A DNA stretch of 64,000 nt from Actinomadura violacea (GTDB taxonomy: Bacteria > Actinomycetota > Actinomycetes > Streptosporangiales > Streptosporangiaceae). The stretch lies in assembly GCF_017573465.1 (NCBI RefSeq), contig NZ_JAGEPF010000003.1:186001-250000 (forward strand), read 5' to 3'. A program made the position numbers and the translations under genes. The notes under the pieces are model-generated. The model had not been told where the DNA came from. It searched no databases and saw nothing but the letters and a program-made list of their open reading frames with translations. This document shows, piece after piece, positions 32,101-37,720 of this stretch (positions are counted from its first letter, which is position 1; every line of letters begins with the position of its first letter).

Positions 32101-35100
32101 CGGGGTGTCCGTTGCGGCGGGCGTCGGAGAGTCGTTCGACCAGCAGCATTCCGGCGCCTTCGCCGAGTCCCATGCCGTCCGCGTCGGCGGAGAACGCCTT
32201 GCATCGGCCGTCGGCGGCCAGGACACGCTGCCGCGAGAACCCGACGAACCCGGCGGGCGACGCCATGACCATCACGCCACCGGCCAGGGCGAGCGAGCAC
32301 TCGCCGGACCGCAGCGCCTGGCAGGCCAGATGCAGGGCCACCAGCGACGACGAGCACGCGGTGTCCAGGGTGACCGCAGGCCCTTCCAGCCCGAGCGCGT
32401 ACGACACCCGCCCGGAGATGACGCTGCCGGCGTTTCCGGTGATCAGGTGCCCTTCGAAGCCTTCCATCCCGGCGGCATGCCCGAGGTATCCGGACGGGGA
32501 CGCCCCGGCGAACACGCCGGTCTGGCTTCCCTGCAAGGTTTCGGGGGCGATGCCGGCACGCTCGAACGCCTCCCATGACAGCTCCAGCAGCAGCCGCTGC
32601 TGCGGGTCCATGGCGAGGGCCTCGCGCGGGCTGATCCCGAAGAAGCCGGGGTCGAAGTCGACGGCCTCATGCAGGAAACCGCCCTGGCTCGCGTACGAGG
32701 TGCGGGTGCGGCCGGGGTCGGAGTCGAACAGCCCCTCGGTCTCCCAGCCTCGGTTCGCGGGGAACCCGGAGATGGCGTCGCCACCGGACGCCAGCAGTTC
32801 CCACAGCCGGTCCGGGCCGGTCACGCCGCCGGGGAAGCGGCAGCTCATCCCGACGATGGCGATCGGCTCGCCGGGCGCGGCGGCGCTGACCTGGATCGGC
32901 GCGGTCTCCTGCGGCGTGCCGAGCACCTCGGTGACGATCTCGCGGGCCAGCAGCACGGCGGACGGATAGTCGAACACGACGGTGGACGGCAGCCGCAGCC
33001 CGGTCGCGGTGTTCAGCCGGTTGCGCAGCTCAACGGCGGTGAGGGAGTCGAAGCCCATGTCCCGGAAGGCGCGGTCGGCCTCGACCGCGTCGGCCGAGGC
33101 GTGACCGAGGACTGCGGCGGCGTGGACTCGCACCAGGTCGGCGACGATCCGCTCGCGCTCGGCGGGGGTGGCCCCGGCGAGCTCGGCGGCCAGTTCCCCG
33201 ACCTCACCGGACACCTCCCCGGCCGCGGGCTCGGCGGTCGCGAGCCGGGCCACCTCGGGGATCTCGTCCAGCAGCGGCGCGGGACGGGCGGCGCTGAACA
33301 CGGGGGCGAACTTGGTCCAGTCGACGTCGGCGACGGCCAGGAACGTCTCGTCGTCGGCGAGCACCTGGTCGAGGGCGGCCAGCGCCGGAACGGGGTTGAG
33401 GAACCCCATGCCCTGCCGCAGCAGCCACTTCACGATCTGCGGCAGTTCGTCGTCCAGTTCGCCAGGCTCGCGGGTGTCCCAGACGCCCCATGCCACGGAG
33501 GTGGCGGGCAGGCCTCGGGCGCGGCGGTCGAGGGCCAGCGCATCCAGGTGCGCGTTGGCGGCCGCGTAGGCGCCGTGTTCGCCGCCGCCCCAGGTCGCGG
33601 CGATCGAGGAGAACAGCACGAACGCGTCCAGGTCCCGGTCGGCGGTCAGCTCGTCCAGCCAGCGGGCACCGGCCACCTTGGCGCCCAGCGCAACGCCCAT
33701 CTCGGCCAGGTCGGTGGCGTCCAGCGGCATGAGGTGCACCAGGTTCGCGGCGTGCAGCACCGAGCTCAGCGCGGGACCGGTCGCGTCGATCCGGTCCAGC
33801 AGTGCCGCCACCTGGTCCCGTTCGGCGACGTTGCAGGCGATCATGCTGACGGCGGAGCCGGACTCGGCCAGCTCGGCCGCGAGCCTCGCCGCGCGCGCCG
33901 AGCCGGGGCCGCGCCGGCTGGGCAGCACCACATGGGAGGCTCCCGACCGGGCCGCCCAGCGGGCCAGATACGGCCCGACGGCGCCGGTCGCGCCGGTCAC
34001 CAGCACGCTGCCGCGCGGCATCCACCGGCGGTCGCCGCCGCGCCGCGGCACGGCCCGCACGAGCCGCCTGGCCATGATCCCGGACGGTCTGAGCGCGACC
34101 TGGTCCTCGCCGCAGCCCGCCAGCACCCGGCACAGCCGGACCGCGCTCCGCCCATCGAGGACCGCCGGCAGGTCGATCAGGCCGCCCCACCGGTCGTGGT
34201 GCTCCAGCCCGGCGACCCGTCCCAGGCCCCACACCTGCGACTGGACGGTGCTCGCCAGCCGCTCGCCGGGGCCGACCGCGACGGCGCCCCGGGTGAGCGC
34301 CCACATCGGCGCCCCGATCCCCGCGTCGCCGAGCGCCTGCAGCAGGGTCAGCGTGCCCGCGACGCCCGCGGTGACCGCCGGATGGGCGGGCACCGGCTCC
34401 TCGTCCAAGGCCAGCAGTGACAGGACCCCGGCCGGGGAGGTCGCGTCCGCGCCGTCCGCGCGTTCCCCGGTCAGCAGTGCGCGCAACCTGTCCGCGAGGG
34501 TGCGCCGGTCCAGGTCTTCGGCGGCGAGTTCGGTGACGATGACGTCGGCGCCACGGTCGGCCAGCGCCCGCACGCACGCGTCCGCCAGTTCCCCTGCCGC
34601 GCCTCCTGCCGGGACCACCGCCAGCCAGGTCCCCGACAGGACGGGCTTGCCGGACTCGGCCACCGGCGTCCACGACACCCGGTACCGCCAGCCCTCCAGG
34701 ACCGACTCGTCCCGTTCGCGCTTGCGCCAGGACGCCAACGCCGGCAGTACCTCGCGTAGCGGCTGCCGATCGTCCACGGCGAGGGCCGCTGCCAGCGCCG
34801 CGACATCGCCGTCCTCGACGGCCGCCCAGAAGCGGGCCTCCCCCGCCGATGGCGGGGCCTCGCCGTCCGCGCCGGTTCCTGAGAACGCCGGGGACGGCTT
34901 CGTCCAGTACCGCCGCCGCTGGAACGCGTAGGTCGGCAGTTCAACCTTGTCGGACGCGGGAAGGACGGCCGTCCAGTCGATGTCCGTCCCGGATACGTGT
35001 GCTTCGGCGAGCGAGGTCAGTAGCCGGTCGGCGCCGCCGTCGTCGCGGCGCAGCGTCCCGATCGCGGTGGCTTCATCGTCGAGCGCGTCGGTGATCGCCG

Positions 35101-37657
35101 ACGTCAGCACGGGATGCGGGGAGGCCTCCACAAACACCCGGTGTCCGGCCTCGCCTAGGACGCGGACGGCGCGGTCGAACTCGACGGTCGCGCGCAGGCT
35201 CGCGTACCAGTACGACGCATCGAGTTCGGGGCCGTCGAGGAACTCGCCGGTCATGGCCGAGACCATGGGTGTCCGGGCCTGCGACGGTGCGATGCCCTCC
35301 AGGACGTCCAAGATGTCCTGCTCGATGGCCTCCACCTGGGCGCTGTGCGAGGCGTAGTCGACGGGCAGCAACCGCGTCCGCACCGACTCGGCCTCACATG
35401 CCGCGGCCAGTTCGTCCAAGGCGTCCGGCTCGCCCGACACCACCGTCGCGGCCGGACCGTTCACCGCCGCGACCGACAGCCGCTCACCCCATTCCGCCAA
35501 CCGCCCCCGCGCCTTGCCGGCGTCCTCGGCAATCGACAGCATGCCGCCGCGACCAGCAAGAACGGTCAGCGCCTTACTCCGCAGCGCCACCACCTTCGCC
35601 GCGTCCTGCAGCGACAAGATTCCGGCCACGCAGGCGGCGGCGATCTCGCCCTGCGAATGCCCGACCACCGCATCCGGCCGAACCCCGGCCGCCTCCCACA
35701 CCGCCGCCAGCGACACCATGACGGCCCACAACACCGGCTGCACGACGTCAGCGGTCTCCAGACCGGGTGCGTCCTCAGTACCAGCCAGCACGTCCTGCAG
35801 CGACCAATCAACGAACGGCGCGAGCGCGTCCGCGCACTCGGCCAGCCGCGCCGCGAACACCGGAGACGACGCCGCCAACTCGCGCCCCATGCCGATCCAC
35901 TGCGACCCCTGACCAGGGAAAACAAACACCACCCGGCCACTGCCGCCTGTGGCCGTGCCGTTCACTGCGCCCGCTGCAGGTCGGTCCGCCGCCAGCGCGG
36001 ACAGCCCGGCCGTCAACTCGTCGCGACCGTTGCCGACGAGCACGGCACGGTGCTCGAACACAGACCGCATCGTCACAAGCGACCACGCCACAGCAGCCGG
36101 ATCCAAACCAGGCCGCGCCTCCACGAACTCACGCAGCCGCTCCGCCTGGCCGGCCAGCGCCTCGGCGCTGCGTCCCGATACCACCCACGCTGACGTGGGC
36201 ACATCGTCCGCCAGGACGGGCACCACGGGCTCGGCGGTGGGCTCCGGGGTGGGCTCTTCGTCTTCGGCAGGGGCAGCGTCCGGTGCGGGGGCCTCTTCCA
36301 GGATGGCGTGCACGTTGGTGCCGCTCATCCCGAACCCGGAGACGCCGGCCCGCCGGGGCGTGTCACCCGATGGCCACGGCACCGGCGTGTTCAGCAGCCG
36401 GACGTCTCCGGCCGACCAGTCCACGTGCGGGGACCGTTCGTCGGCGTGCAGCGTCCGCGGCAGTTCCTCATGGCGCAGCGCCAGCACCATTTTGATGATT
36501 CCGGCGACTCCGGCGGCGGCCTGCGCGTGCCCGATGTTGGACTTGATCGACCCGAGCCACAGCGGCCTGTCGTCCGAACGGTCCTGCCCGTAGGTCGCCA
36601 GCAGCGCCTGCGCCTCGATCGGGTCGCCGAGTTCGGTGCCGGTCCCGTGCGCCTCGACCACGTCCACCTCGGACGCCGACAGCCGCGCGTTCGCCAGCGC
36701 GGCCCGGATCACCCGCTGCTGCGACGGCCCGTTCGGCGCGGTCAGGCCGTTGGACGCGCCGTCCTGATTGATCGCGCTGCCCCGCACAACGGCCAGCACC
36801 TGGTGGCCGTTGCGGCGGGCCTCCGACAGCCGCTCCAGGACGATCATGCCGACGCCCTCGGCGACGCCCATGCCGTCGGCGGACGCGGAGAACGCCTTGC
36901 AGCGCCCGTCCGAGGCTAAGCCGAGCTGGGTGCTGAACTGGGTGAAGATGAACGGCGCGGTCAGCAGCGTCACCCCGCCGGCCATCGCGAGCGAGCACTC
37001 CTCCGACCGCAGCGACTGGCAGGCGAGGTGCAGCGCCACCAGCGACGATGAGCAGGCGGTGTCCACGGTGACCGCGGGACCCTCCAGCCCGAGGAAGTAG
37101 GCGACCCGGCCGGAGATGATGCTGGTCGCGGTTCCGGTCAGCAGATGGCCGTCCAGCTCCGGGTCCATGCCGGGCCCCCAGCCGTAACCCGACAGCGCGG
37201 CGCCGGCGAACACGCCGGTCGAGGAGCCGCGCAGCGACCGGGGATCGATGCCCGAACGCTCCAGCGCCTCCCAGCACACCTCCAGCAGCAGCCGCTGCTG
37301 CGGGTCCATCGCGAGGGCCTCGCGCGGGCTGATCCCGAAGAAGCCGGCGTCGAACTCCCCGGCGTCGTAGATGAACCCGGCCTTGCGGGCCGCGAGCTGC
37401 TCCGAGTCCGGGTGCGGCAGGTCGTCGAGGTCCCAGTCCCGGTCCTGCGGAAGGCCCGCGATCGCGTCGGTCCCGGTGGCGAGCAGCTCCCAGAGCCCGT
37501 CCGGATCGTGGACGTCACCGGGGAAGCGGCAACCCATCCCCACGACCGCGATCGGCTCGTGCCCGCGCTCCTCCACCTCGTGCAGGCGCCGCCGGGCATC
37601 GTGCAGATTGGTCGTCGCCCACTTCAGGTAGTCACGCAGAGTCTCTTCGTTTGCCAC
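14171..37657 (-). CDS. Modular type I polyketide synthase PKS-3, modules 6-10 (five modules)
   Basis: A 7828-residue, five-module PKS, the largest protein here. A TTG at 37675 is in frame, but the GTG at 37657 is preferred: GAGG lies 5 nt upstream, and the protein then starts VANEETLRDYLKWATTNL, a textbook N-terminal docking helix. All modules are KS-AT-KR-ACP. Key residues are KS cysteines C202, C1768, C3321, C4885 and C6401; AT serines S668, S2226, S3781, S5341 and S6859; KR tyrosines Y1364, Y2922, Y4488, Y5999 and Y7536; and ACP serines S1538, S3091, S4656, S6173 and S7707. ATs of modules 6, 8 and 9 are methylmalonyl-type (GHSQG, YASHS); those of 7 and 10 are malonyl-type (GHSVG, HAFHS). 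The C-terminal tail (about 7740-7828, ending EVFGFLDRELGAP) is a docking domain. It should receive the chain from PKS-2 and pass it to PKS-4. Confidence 0.98.
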   Translation of the reverse strand: MANEETLRDYLKWATTNLHDARRRLHEVEERGHEPIAVVGMGCRFPGDVHDPDGLWELLATGTDAIAGLPQDRDWDLDDLPHPDSEQLAARKAGFIYDAGEFDAGFFGISPREALAMDPQQRLLLEVCWEALERSGIDPRSLRGSSTGVFAGAALSGYGWGPGMDPELDGHLLTGTATSIISGRVAYFLGLEGPAVTVDTACSSSLVALHLACQSLRSEECSLAMAGGVTLLTAPFIFTQFSTQLGLASDGRCKAFSASADGMGVAEGVGMIVLERLSEARRNGHQVLAVVRGSAINQDGASNGLTAPNGPSQQRVIRAALANARLSASEVDVVEAHGTGTELGDPIEAQALLATYGQDRSDDRPLWLGSIKSNIGHAQAAAGVAGIIKMVLALRHEELPRTLHADERSPHVDWSAGDVRLLNTPVPWPSGDTPRRAGVSGFGMSGTNVHAILEEAPAPDAAPAEDEEPTPEPTAEPVVPVLADDVPTSAWVVSGRSAEALAGQAERLREFVEARPGLDPAAVAWSLVTMRSVFEHRAVLVGNGRDELTAGLSALAADRPAAGAVNGTATGGSGRVVFVFPGQGSQWIGMGRELAASSPVFAARLAECADALAPFVDWSLQDVLAGTEDAPGLETADVVQPVLWAVMVSLAAVWEAAGVRPDAVVGHSQGEIAAACVAGILSLQDAAKVVALRSKALTVLAGRGGMLSIAEDAGKARGRLAEWGERLSVAAVNGPAATVVSGEPDALDELAAACEAESVRTRLLPVDYASHSAQVEAIEQDILDVLEGIAPSQARTPMVSAMTGEFLDGPELDASYWYASLRATVEFDRAVRVLGEAGHRVFVEASPHPVLTSAITDALDDEATAIGTLRRDDGGADRLLTSLAEAHVSGTDIDWTAVLPASDKVELPTYAFQRRRYWTKPSPAFSGTGADGEAPPSAGEARFWAAVEDGDVAALAAALAVDDRQPLREVLPALASWRKRERDESVLEGWRYRVSWTPVAESGKPVLSGTWLAVVPAGGAAGELADACVRALADRGADVIVTELAAEDLDRRTLADRLRALLTGERADGADATSPAGVLSLLALDEEPVPAHPAVTAGVAGTLTLLQALGDAGIGAPMWALTRGAVAVGPGERLASTVQSQVWGLGRVAGLEHHDRWGGLIDLPAVLDGRSAVRLCRVLAGCGEDQVALRPSGIMARRLVRAVPRRGGDRRWMPRGSVLVTGATGAVGPYLARWAARSGASHVVLPSRRGPGSARAARLAAELAESGSAVSMIACNVAERDQVAALLDRIDATGPALSSVLHAANLVHLMPLDATDLAEMGVALGAKVAGARWLDELTADRDLDAFVLFSSIAATWGGGEHGAYAAANAHLDALALDRRARGLPATSVAWGVWDTREPGELDDELPQIVKWLLRQGMGFLNPVPALAALDQVLADDETFLAVADVDWTKFAPVFSAARPAPLLDEIPEVARLATAEPAAGEVSGEVGELAAELAGATPAERERIVADLVRVHAAAVLGHASADAVEADRAFRDMGFDSLTAVELRNRLNTATGLRLPSTVVFDYPSAVLLAREIVTEVLGTPQETAPIQVSAAAPGEPIAIVGMSCRFPGGVTGPDRLWELLASGGDAISGFPANRGWETEGLFDSDPGRTRTSYASQGGFLHEAVDFDPGFFGISPREALAMDPQQRLLLELSWEAFERAGIAPETLQGSQTGVFAGASPSGYLGHAAGMEGFEGHLITGNAGSVISGRVSYALGLEGPAVTLDTACSSSLVALHLACQALRSGECSLALAGGVMVMASPAGFVGFSRQRVLAADGRCKAFSADADGMGLGEGAGMLLVERLSDARRNGHPVLAVVTGSAINQDGASNGLTAPNGPSQQRVIRSALASAGLSAADVDAVEAHGTGTELGDPIEAQALLATYGQNRPEDRPLWLGSIKSNLGHSQQAAGVAGVMKMVLALQHGELPRTLHVDEPSPHVDWSSGAVRLLAEPVSWVGGGRSRRAGVSAFGISGTNAHIILEEPPALDSADVPEESPTPVLTEAPWAWTVSGRTASGLAAQARRLGEFVSARPGVDPVDVGWSLATTRTAFEHRAVVTGSGREELLTGLGAVAAGESRPEVVSGVVPAGGAGRVGFVFAGQGSQRAGMAAGLYEASPVFAETFDQVCGLLEAELGFSVADVVLGRGEDAEARADWTVFAQAGLFAVQAGLLTVLEACGVRPDAVAGHSVGEVAAAYAAGVVSLPDACRLVAARGRLMQALPEGGAMAAVAVSETDMLNALQGVAGAEIAAVNGPQAVVISGDQDAVDHITDTFREQGVRVRRLRVSHAFHSPRMDPVLDELAQIAAQLTYSPPALPWAGALTGELVTEPGAEYWVGQARRPVRYADAVATLAAQGVRVFIEIGPDGTLSALGPGALDNTQSQGFFIPTQRPGHPADQTLLGALARAHVHGVPIDWIRLLPTGTPTELPTYAFQHQKYWPDGPQGLAAYLPGTQGGGDGASSEAEARFWSAVEGGDARALAETLAVDEQRPFSEVLPALASWRQRERDRSATASWRYRASWVPITEPDPAPLSGAWLFVVPAGVAEGLADECARAVTGRGARIVRAEIPAGEPHRESIAAHLAQVLREDATDDGTGLAGVVSLLAVDESAVPGFPAVSHGLAGTQALVQALGDLDVQAPLWVLTQGAVAAGPDEVLGSPAQTQVWGLGRVAGLEHPDRWGGLIDLPAELDDRAGVRLRTLLAGCGEDQAAIRPAGILARRLTRAPLPRSGGAWLPRGSVLVTGGSGAIGGHVARWLAGRGAPRLVLASRSGAAAPGAAALAAELAGRGSTVEMVSCDIAQRAQAAGLLDRIAADGPPLVGVMHTAGLGQGTALQDTNLAELAAVAEAKTAGAAHLDELTDGLDLDAFVLFSSISATWGSGRQPGYAAANAYLDALAGKRRARGLAATSVAWGPWGGGGMGDGETGVQLQRLGLRPMDPGPAIRALAQAVDADEAPVAVADVDWDRFVPAYTLRRPSPLIAGLPEVRRALAAAADRPAAPEADLELGRRLTGLPRAEQDRLLTELIRAEAATVLGHASMGAVEAERAFRDLGFDSLTAVELRNRMQDVTGLRLPATLVFDYPTPAVLARHLRDELLGDQDGTVVAVTAAADEPIAIVGMGCRYPGGIGGPEDMWELLATGGDAISGFPADRGWDGDGAFGSGAGEDSYVKAGGFLHDAGEFDPGFFGISPREALAMDPQQRLLLEVCWETLERAGIDPRSLRGSRTGMFAGASSSGYDIGLLLAGNGTGGLEGHLATGNAGSVISGRVSYAFGLEGPAVTVDTACSSSLVALHLACQALRSGECSLALAGGVTVMATPGTFMEFSRQQGLAADGRCKSFAGAADGTGWAEGVGVLVVERLSDARRHGHRVLALVAGSAVNQDGASNGLTAPNGPSQQRVIRSALASAGLSASDVDAVEAHGTGTTLGDPIEAQAVLATYGQDRPEDNPLWLGSVKSNIGHAQQAAGVAGIIKMVLALQHEELPRTLHVDEPSPHVDWSSGAVSLLTSPASWPTNGRPRRAGVSAFGMSGTNAHVIVAEAPEEPSGDDSVSPESEAPKVLDSDASTAWVVSARTPAGVAAQAGRLAGHMATHAELDPADVGWSLVTMRSAFEHRAVVLGGERKELLAGLSDLASGRPAAGVVSGTVPAGGGDRVVFVFPGQGSQWIGMGRELAASSPVFAARLAECADALAPFVDWSLQDVLAGADKAPDLETADVVQPVLWAVMVSLAAVWEAAGVRPDAVLGHSQGEIAAACVAGILSLEDAAKVVALRSKALTVLAGRGGMLSVAEDAAKVRERLAAWGERLSIAAVNGPAATIVSGEPEALDELAAACEAESVRTRLLPVDYASHSAQVEGLRSEIVAALEGVVPSPTRIPMVSAMTGEFLNGLELDASYWYASLRATVEFDRAVRALGEAGHRVFVEVSPHRVLTAAITDTLEDVFAASDVESEPPVVLATLRRDDGGPDRLLVSLADAHVSGRSVDWTKVLPTGRQVDLPTYAFQHQRFWPVPAAAPALLAGADGTGSAAEARFWTAVERGDVSAVAATLAVDDQRRLADLLPALRTWRRRERDESTTVGWRYRITWAPVAEAAQSPLSGTWLAVLPSEPALDALPDACVQALTTRGAHVAVVRVPAATADRALLADQIRLALATADGASTEPQTAAPVEGVVSLLGLDEALVDGRPAVTAGLVATQALVQALGDAEVEAPLWVATQGAVAAGANEVLTSPVQAQVWGLGRVAGLEHPDRWGGLVDLPPVWDERVAARLCGVLAGCGEDQVAVRSSGVLARRLVRAPRPRVRDAWKPGGTVLVTGGTGAVGGHVARWLAGRDARRVVLTSRSGPAAVDMAARAATLASAGVDVEVVAGDISRRTDVAELLAWIGRSGPPLTSVIHAAGAGQGSTLDDTTTAGLAAVLSAKATGAALLDELTSNLDLDAFVLFSSGAATWGSGGQSAYAAANTFLDALAESRRARGLVGSSVAWGLWGGGGMGSGEGGDQLQRLGMRVMNPDLAVRALGQVLDAGEGPVTVADVDWTRFTPVFTLHRPSPLISSLPEVGQVLASAGAVVVDGAESPLVQRLAGLSRADQDRLLVDVVRAEAAAVLGHASADAVEPGRAFKELGFDSLTAVELRNRLRTVSGLSLPSTLVFDYPTARAVAGLLRSELLGDPVSTGSVQVVAAVSDEPIAIVGMSCRYPGGVGGPEEMWDLLATGRDAISGFPQDRGWEVIEELYRSSDGNGYTRQGGFVYDAAGFDAGFFGISPREALAMDPQQRLLLETSWEALERAGIEPGSLRGSATGVYAGAASSGYGVGAVDGAGGSEGYLLTGGLTAVISGRVAYTLGLEGPAVTVDTACSSSLVALHLACQSLRTGECTLALAGGVAVLATPGAFAEFSKQQGLAADGRCKAFGAEADGIGWAEGAGVVVVERLSDAQRNGHQVLAVIRGSAINQDGASNGLTAPNGLSQQRVIRAALANAQMTTADIDAVEAHGTGTTLGDPIEAQALLATYGQGRPGDRPLWLGSVKSNIGHTGAAAGIAGVIKMVLALRHEELPRTLYAEEPSPHVDWSAGRVELLNERLPWTANGHPRRAGVSAFGVSGTNAHIIVEEAPGGIAAPETGPAGTVLGNGVTAWVMSGRTADGLAAQAGRLREFAAARPEPDPADVGWSLVTTRSVFEHRAVVMGTDRRELAAGLAAVATGRPAGGTVTGIVPSGDDDGRVVFVFPGQGSQWTGMGRELATSSPVFAARLAECAAALAPYADWSLHDVLAGADGAPGLETADVVQPALWAVMVSLAAVWEAAGVRPDAVVGHSQGEIAAACVAGILSLEDAAKVVALRSKALTVLAGRGGMLSIAESASRVRERLAEFGERLSVAAVNGPEATVVSGEPSALDELAAACASDGVRTRLLPVDYASHSAQVEAIEQEVLAELAGIAPTPSRVPMVSAMTGEFVDGPELDAAYWYGSLRAPVEFDRAVRVLGEAGHRAFVEVSPHPVLTSAITDTLEAAAGEDAPGAPATAIGTLRRDDGGADRFLASLAEAHVSGTTVDWTAVIPAGRRVDLPTYAFRHQRYWLEVSQDLLPGRSRAFRKDGEPDGTDDAGTAAWRYRISWSPVTGTAPAVLSGTWLVVTAAGAAEDGVVQALTNRGVSVLLVEADPATTDRAALTRQITQVLASDDQPGPSVAGVVSLLALDESIMPGASAVTGGLAGTLALVLALGDADVVAPLWVITRGAVGTGPDEAPASPAQAQAWGLGRVAGLEHPDRWGGLIDLPPVWDERAAAGMCAALAGCGEDQVAVRPSGITARRLVRAVPGEGRGEPWTPRGTVLVTGAGGSVGPHLTRWLGRLGAPHVVLATRSGPDVPGAARLAAQLAEAGTRVSSVACDIAERDQVAGLLAWADAVGPALTSVFHAAVAVDLLPLQETGPDELAHGLGAKAAGARWLDELTAGRDLDAFVLFSSIAATWGVSDHGVYAAANAHLDALALDRRARGLPATSVAWGVWGGGDRSDLDVEVPRSVAPTRLLRQGVRFLDPDRALTVLAQALADDEAFLIVADVDWPRFAPVFTAARAWPLLDRIPEVVQLTADAPEETASGAGELAARLTGASPAEREHTVVDLVRAHVAAVLGHGSADAVEPGRAFRDMGFDSLTAVELRNRLNTATGLRLPSTVVFDHPSTLALAREVVARLLGTSEAAAPVPVQAAATGEPIAIVGMGCRYPGGVTGPDQLWDLLATGRDAISGFPADRGWDLAGLDGAAQDGTSHVRQGGFVTGASEFDPAFFGISPREALAMDPQQRLLLEVCWEALERAGIDPRSLKGSPTGVFAGAAPSGYVGNIAGFENSQGHLLTGNVPSVISGRVSYTLGLEGPAVTLDTACSSSLVALHLACQALRSGECSLALAGGVMIMSAPEEFAGFSQQGALAADGRCKAFSASADGMGLAEGAGMLLVERLSDARRLGHPVLAVIRGSAVNQDGASNGLTAPNGPSQQRVIRAALSSAGLSAADVDVVEAHGTGTSLGDPIEAQALLATYGQERPEDRPLWLGSVKSNLGHTQQAAGIAGVMKVALALQHNELPRTLHADEPSPHVDWSTGHIRLLTEPMPWHANGHPRRAGVSAFGISGTNAHIILEEPPAPDPADVPEESPIPVLTEAPLAWLVSGRTSAGLRAQARRLAEFVSARPGVAPVDVGWSLATTRTAFEHRAMVTGSGREELLTGLGAVAAGESRPEVVSGVVPAGGAGRVGFVFAGQGSQRAGMAAGLYEASPVFAETFDQVCGLLEAELGFSVADVVLGRGEDAEARADWTVFAQAGLFAVQAGLLTVLEACGVRPDAVAGHSVGEVAAAYAAGVVSLPDACRLVAARGRLMQALPEGGAMAAVAVSETDMLNALQGVAGAEIAAVNGPQAVVISGDQDAVDHITDTFREQGVRVRRLRVSHAFHSPRMDPVLDELAQIAAQLTYSPPALPWAGALTGELVTEPGPEYWVGQARRPVRYADAVATLAAQGVRVFIEIGPDGTLSALGPAALNDDQQSVFIPTQRPGHPADHTLMTALARAHTHGIPIDWARLLPTGTPTELPTYAFQHQKYWPKQSAALHLGDGTGSSGAEARFWSAVEGGDMRALAETLAVDEQRPFSEVLPVLASWRQRERADAVTNAWRYRVSWTPVPDPDAAELDGTWLLVAPADGMADGLTRQVEQALVAGGADVIVTRPGHAAPDRDDLADKLRRSFAGVVSLLALDEAPLAGHSAVARGVAGTQVLVQALGDAGAEAPLWVVTQGAVAAGPNEMLASPVQAQVWGLGRVAGLEHPDRWGGLIDLPADLDEQAEARLCMLLAGCGEDQAAVRRGGIMGRRLVRAPRPQAGTWKPRGSALVTGGTGAIGARVAHWLAGRGAPRVVLASRSGPDAADAAEIAAGLATAGSDVEVLAADITERAAVTGTLARIAQNGPPLTTVLHTAGLGQATALQETTVEELAAVAEAKTAGATHLDELTNGLDLDAFVLFSSVSATWGSALQPGYAAANAYLDGLAESRRSRGLPASSVAWGLWGGGGMGSGEGAGQLQRLGVKVMDPDLAIRALAQVLDGDEGLVTVADVDWSRFAPVFTLRRPSPLISTLPEAAEMLSAADGPAGEADEDAAAALRQRLSGMPRGEQDRMLTDLVRAQAAIALGYASAEAVEADRAFRDLGFDSLTAVELRNQLSAVTGRNLPATVVFDYPAPAVLAGFLRAELLPDQAAGPPSVFADLDRLEAALAGLGPDGDLRDDVTRRLRGVLSNWLETQGEARSEDSDVELQSATPDEVFGFLDRELGAP
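14430..18964 (-). other. PKS-3 module 10: KS-AT(malonyl)-KR(A1)-ACP
   Basis: KS C6401 (LDTACSSSL); AT S6859 in GHSVG with HAFHS, malonyl-type; KR Y7536 in W-G-S-A-L-Q-P-G-Y, A1; ACP S7707. The last module of PKS-3, followed by the C-terminal docking tail. KS, AT and KR all resemble module 7 most closely. Confidence 0.92.
16796..17478. repeat. 683-bp perfect repeat, copy in module 10 AT
   Basis: Identical base for base to 30695-31377 in module 7 when read line by line. A few further mismatches border it on both sides, and the similarity extends from roughly 16560 to 17540. It covers most of the malonyl-specific AT domain. Confidence 0.95.
18965..23515 (-). other. PKS-3 module 9: KS-AT(methylmalonyl)-KR(A2)-ACP
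   Basis: KS C4885; AT S5341 with YASHS, methylmalonyl-type; KR Y5999 in W-G-V-S-D-H-G-V-Y, A2 signature; ACP S6173 (DMGFDSL). This is the only module without the post-AT dimerization element: the sequence passes from YWLEVSQDLL through a short linker straight to AAWRYRISWSPV, the start of the KR. It is correspondingly shorter than its neighbours. Confidence 0.9.
23516..28216 (-). other. PKS-3 module 8: KS-AT(methylmalonyl)-KR(A1)-ACP
   Basis: KS C3321; AT S3781 with YASHS, methylmalonyl-type; KR Y4488 in W-G-S-G-G-Q-S-A-Y, A1; ACP S4656 (ELGFDSL). The KS segment (TVMATPGTFMEFSRQQG) and the KR-ACP-linker match module 11 closely. Confidence 0.92.
28217..32869 (-). other. PKS-3 module 7: KS-AT(malonyl)-KR(A1)-ACP
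   Basis: KS C1768 (LDTACSSSL); AT S2226 in GHSVG with HAFHS, malonyl-type; KR Y2922 in W-G-S-G-R-Q-P-G-Y, A1-type; ACP S3091. Its AT contains a 683-bp stretch identical in DNA to the AT of module 10. Confidence 0.92.
30695..31377. repeat. 683-bp perfect repeat, copy in module 7 AT
   Basis: Second copy of the block at 16796-17478, in the same orientation and 13,899 bp away, exactly three modules apart. A third, more diverged copy lies in the module 3 AT around 49800-50790. Confidence 0.95.
32870..37558 (-). other. PKS-3 module 6: KS-AT(methylmalonyl)-KR(A2)-ACP
   Basis: KS C202; AT S668 (GHSQG) with DYASHS, indicating methylmalonyl-CoA; ACP S1538 (DMGFDSL). The KR reads W-G-G-G-E-H-G-A-Y: Trp and a His three residues before Y1364, the A2 signature, which in this family goes with epimerization of the alpha-methyl before reduction. 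It shares a KR-ACP cassette type (ALDRRARGLPATSVAWGVW) with modules 9 and 12. Confidence 0.9.
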
Positions 37658-37662
37658 GAGAA

Positions 37663-37666
37663 CCTC
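37663..37666 (-). promoter_or_regulatory. Ribosome-binding site deciding the PKS-3 start
   Basis: GAGG, 5 nt upstream of the GTG at 37657. The alternative in-frame TTG at 37675 has only a poorly placed GGG before it and would add six residues ahead of the conserved docking helix. The other starts have AGGGGG (14132-14137, PKS-4), GAGG (47361-47364, PKS-2) and a distant GGAG (61717-61720, PKS-1). Confidence 0.7.
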
Positions 37667-37720
37667 ACTTGCCAACGAATCCCGGGGAGTTCCCGCCTGC
37701 CGAGCCGAGCATTCCGAGCC

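Noticed and set aside
37658..37675. TTG start for PKS-3 giving six extra residues
   Set aside because: TTG has no well-placed ribosome-binding site, whereas the GTG at 37657 has GAGG 5 nt upstream and places the docking helix at the very N-terminus as in the sister proteins.
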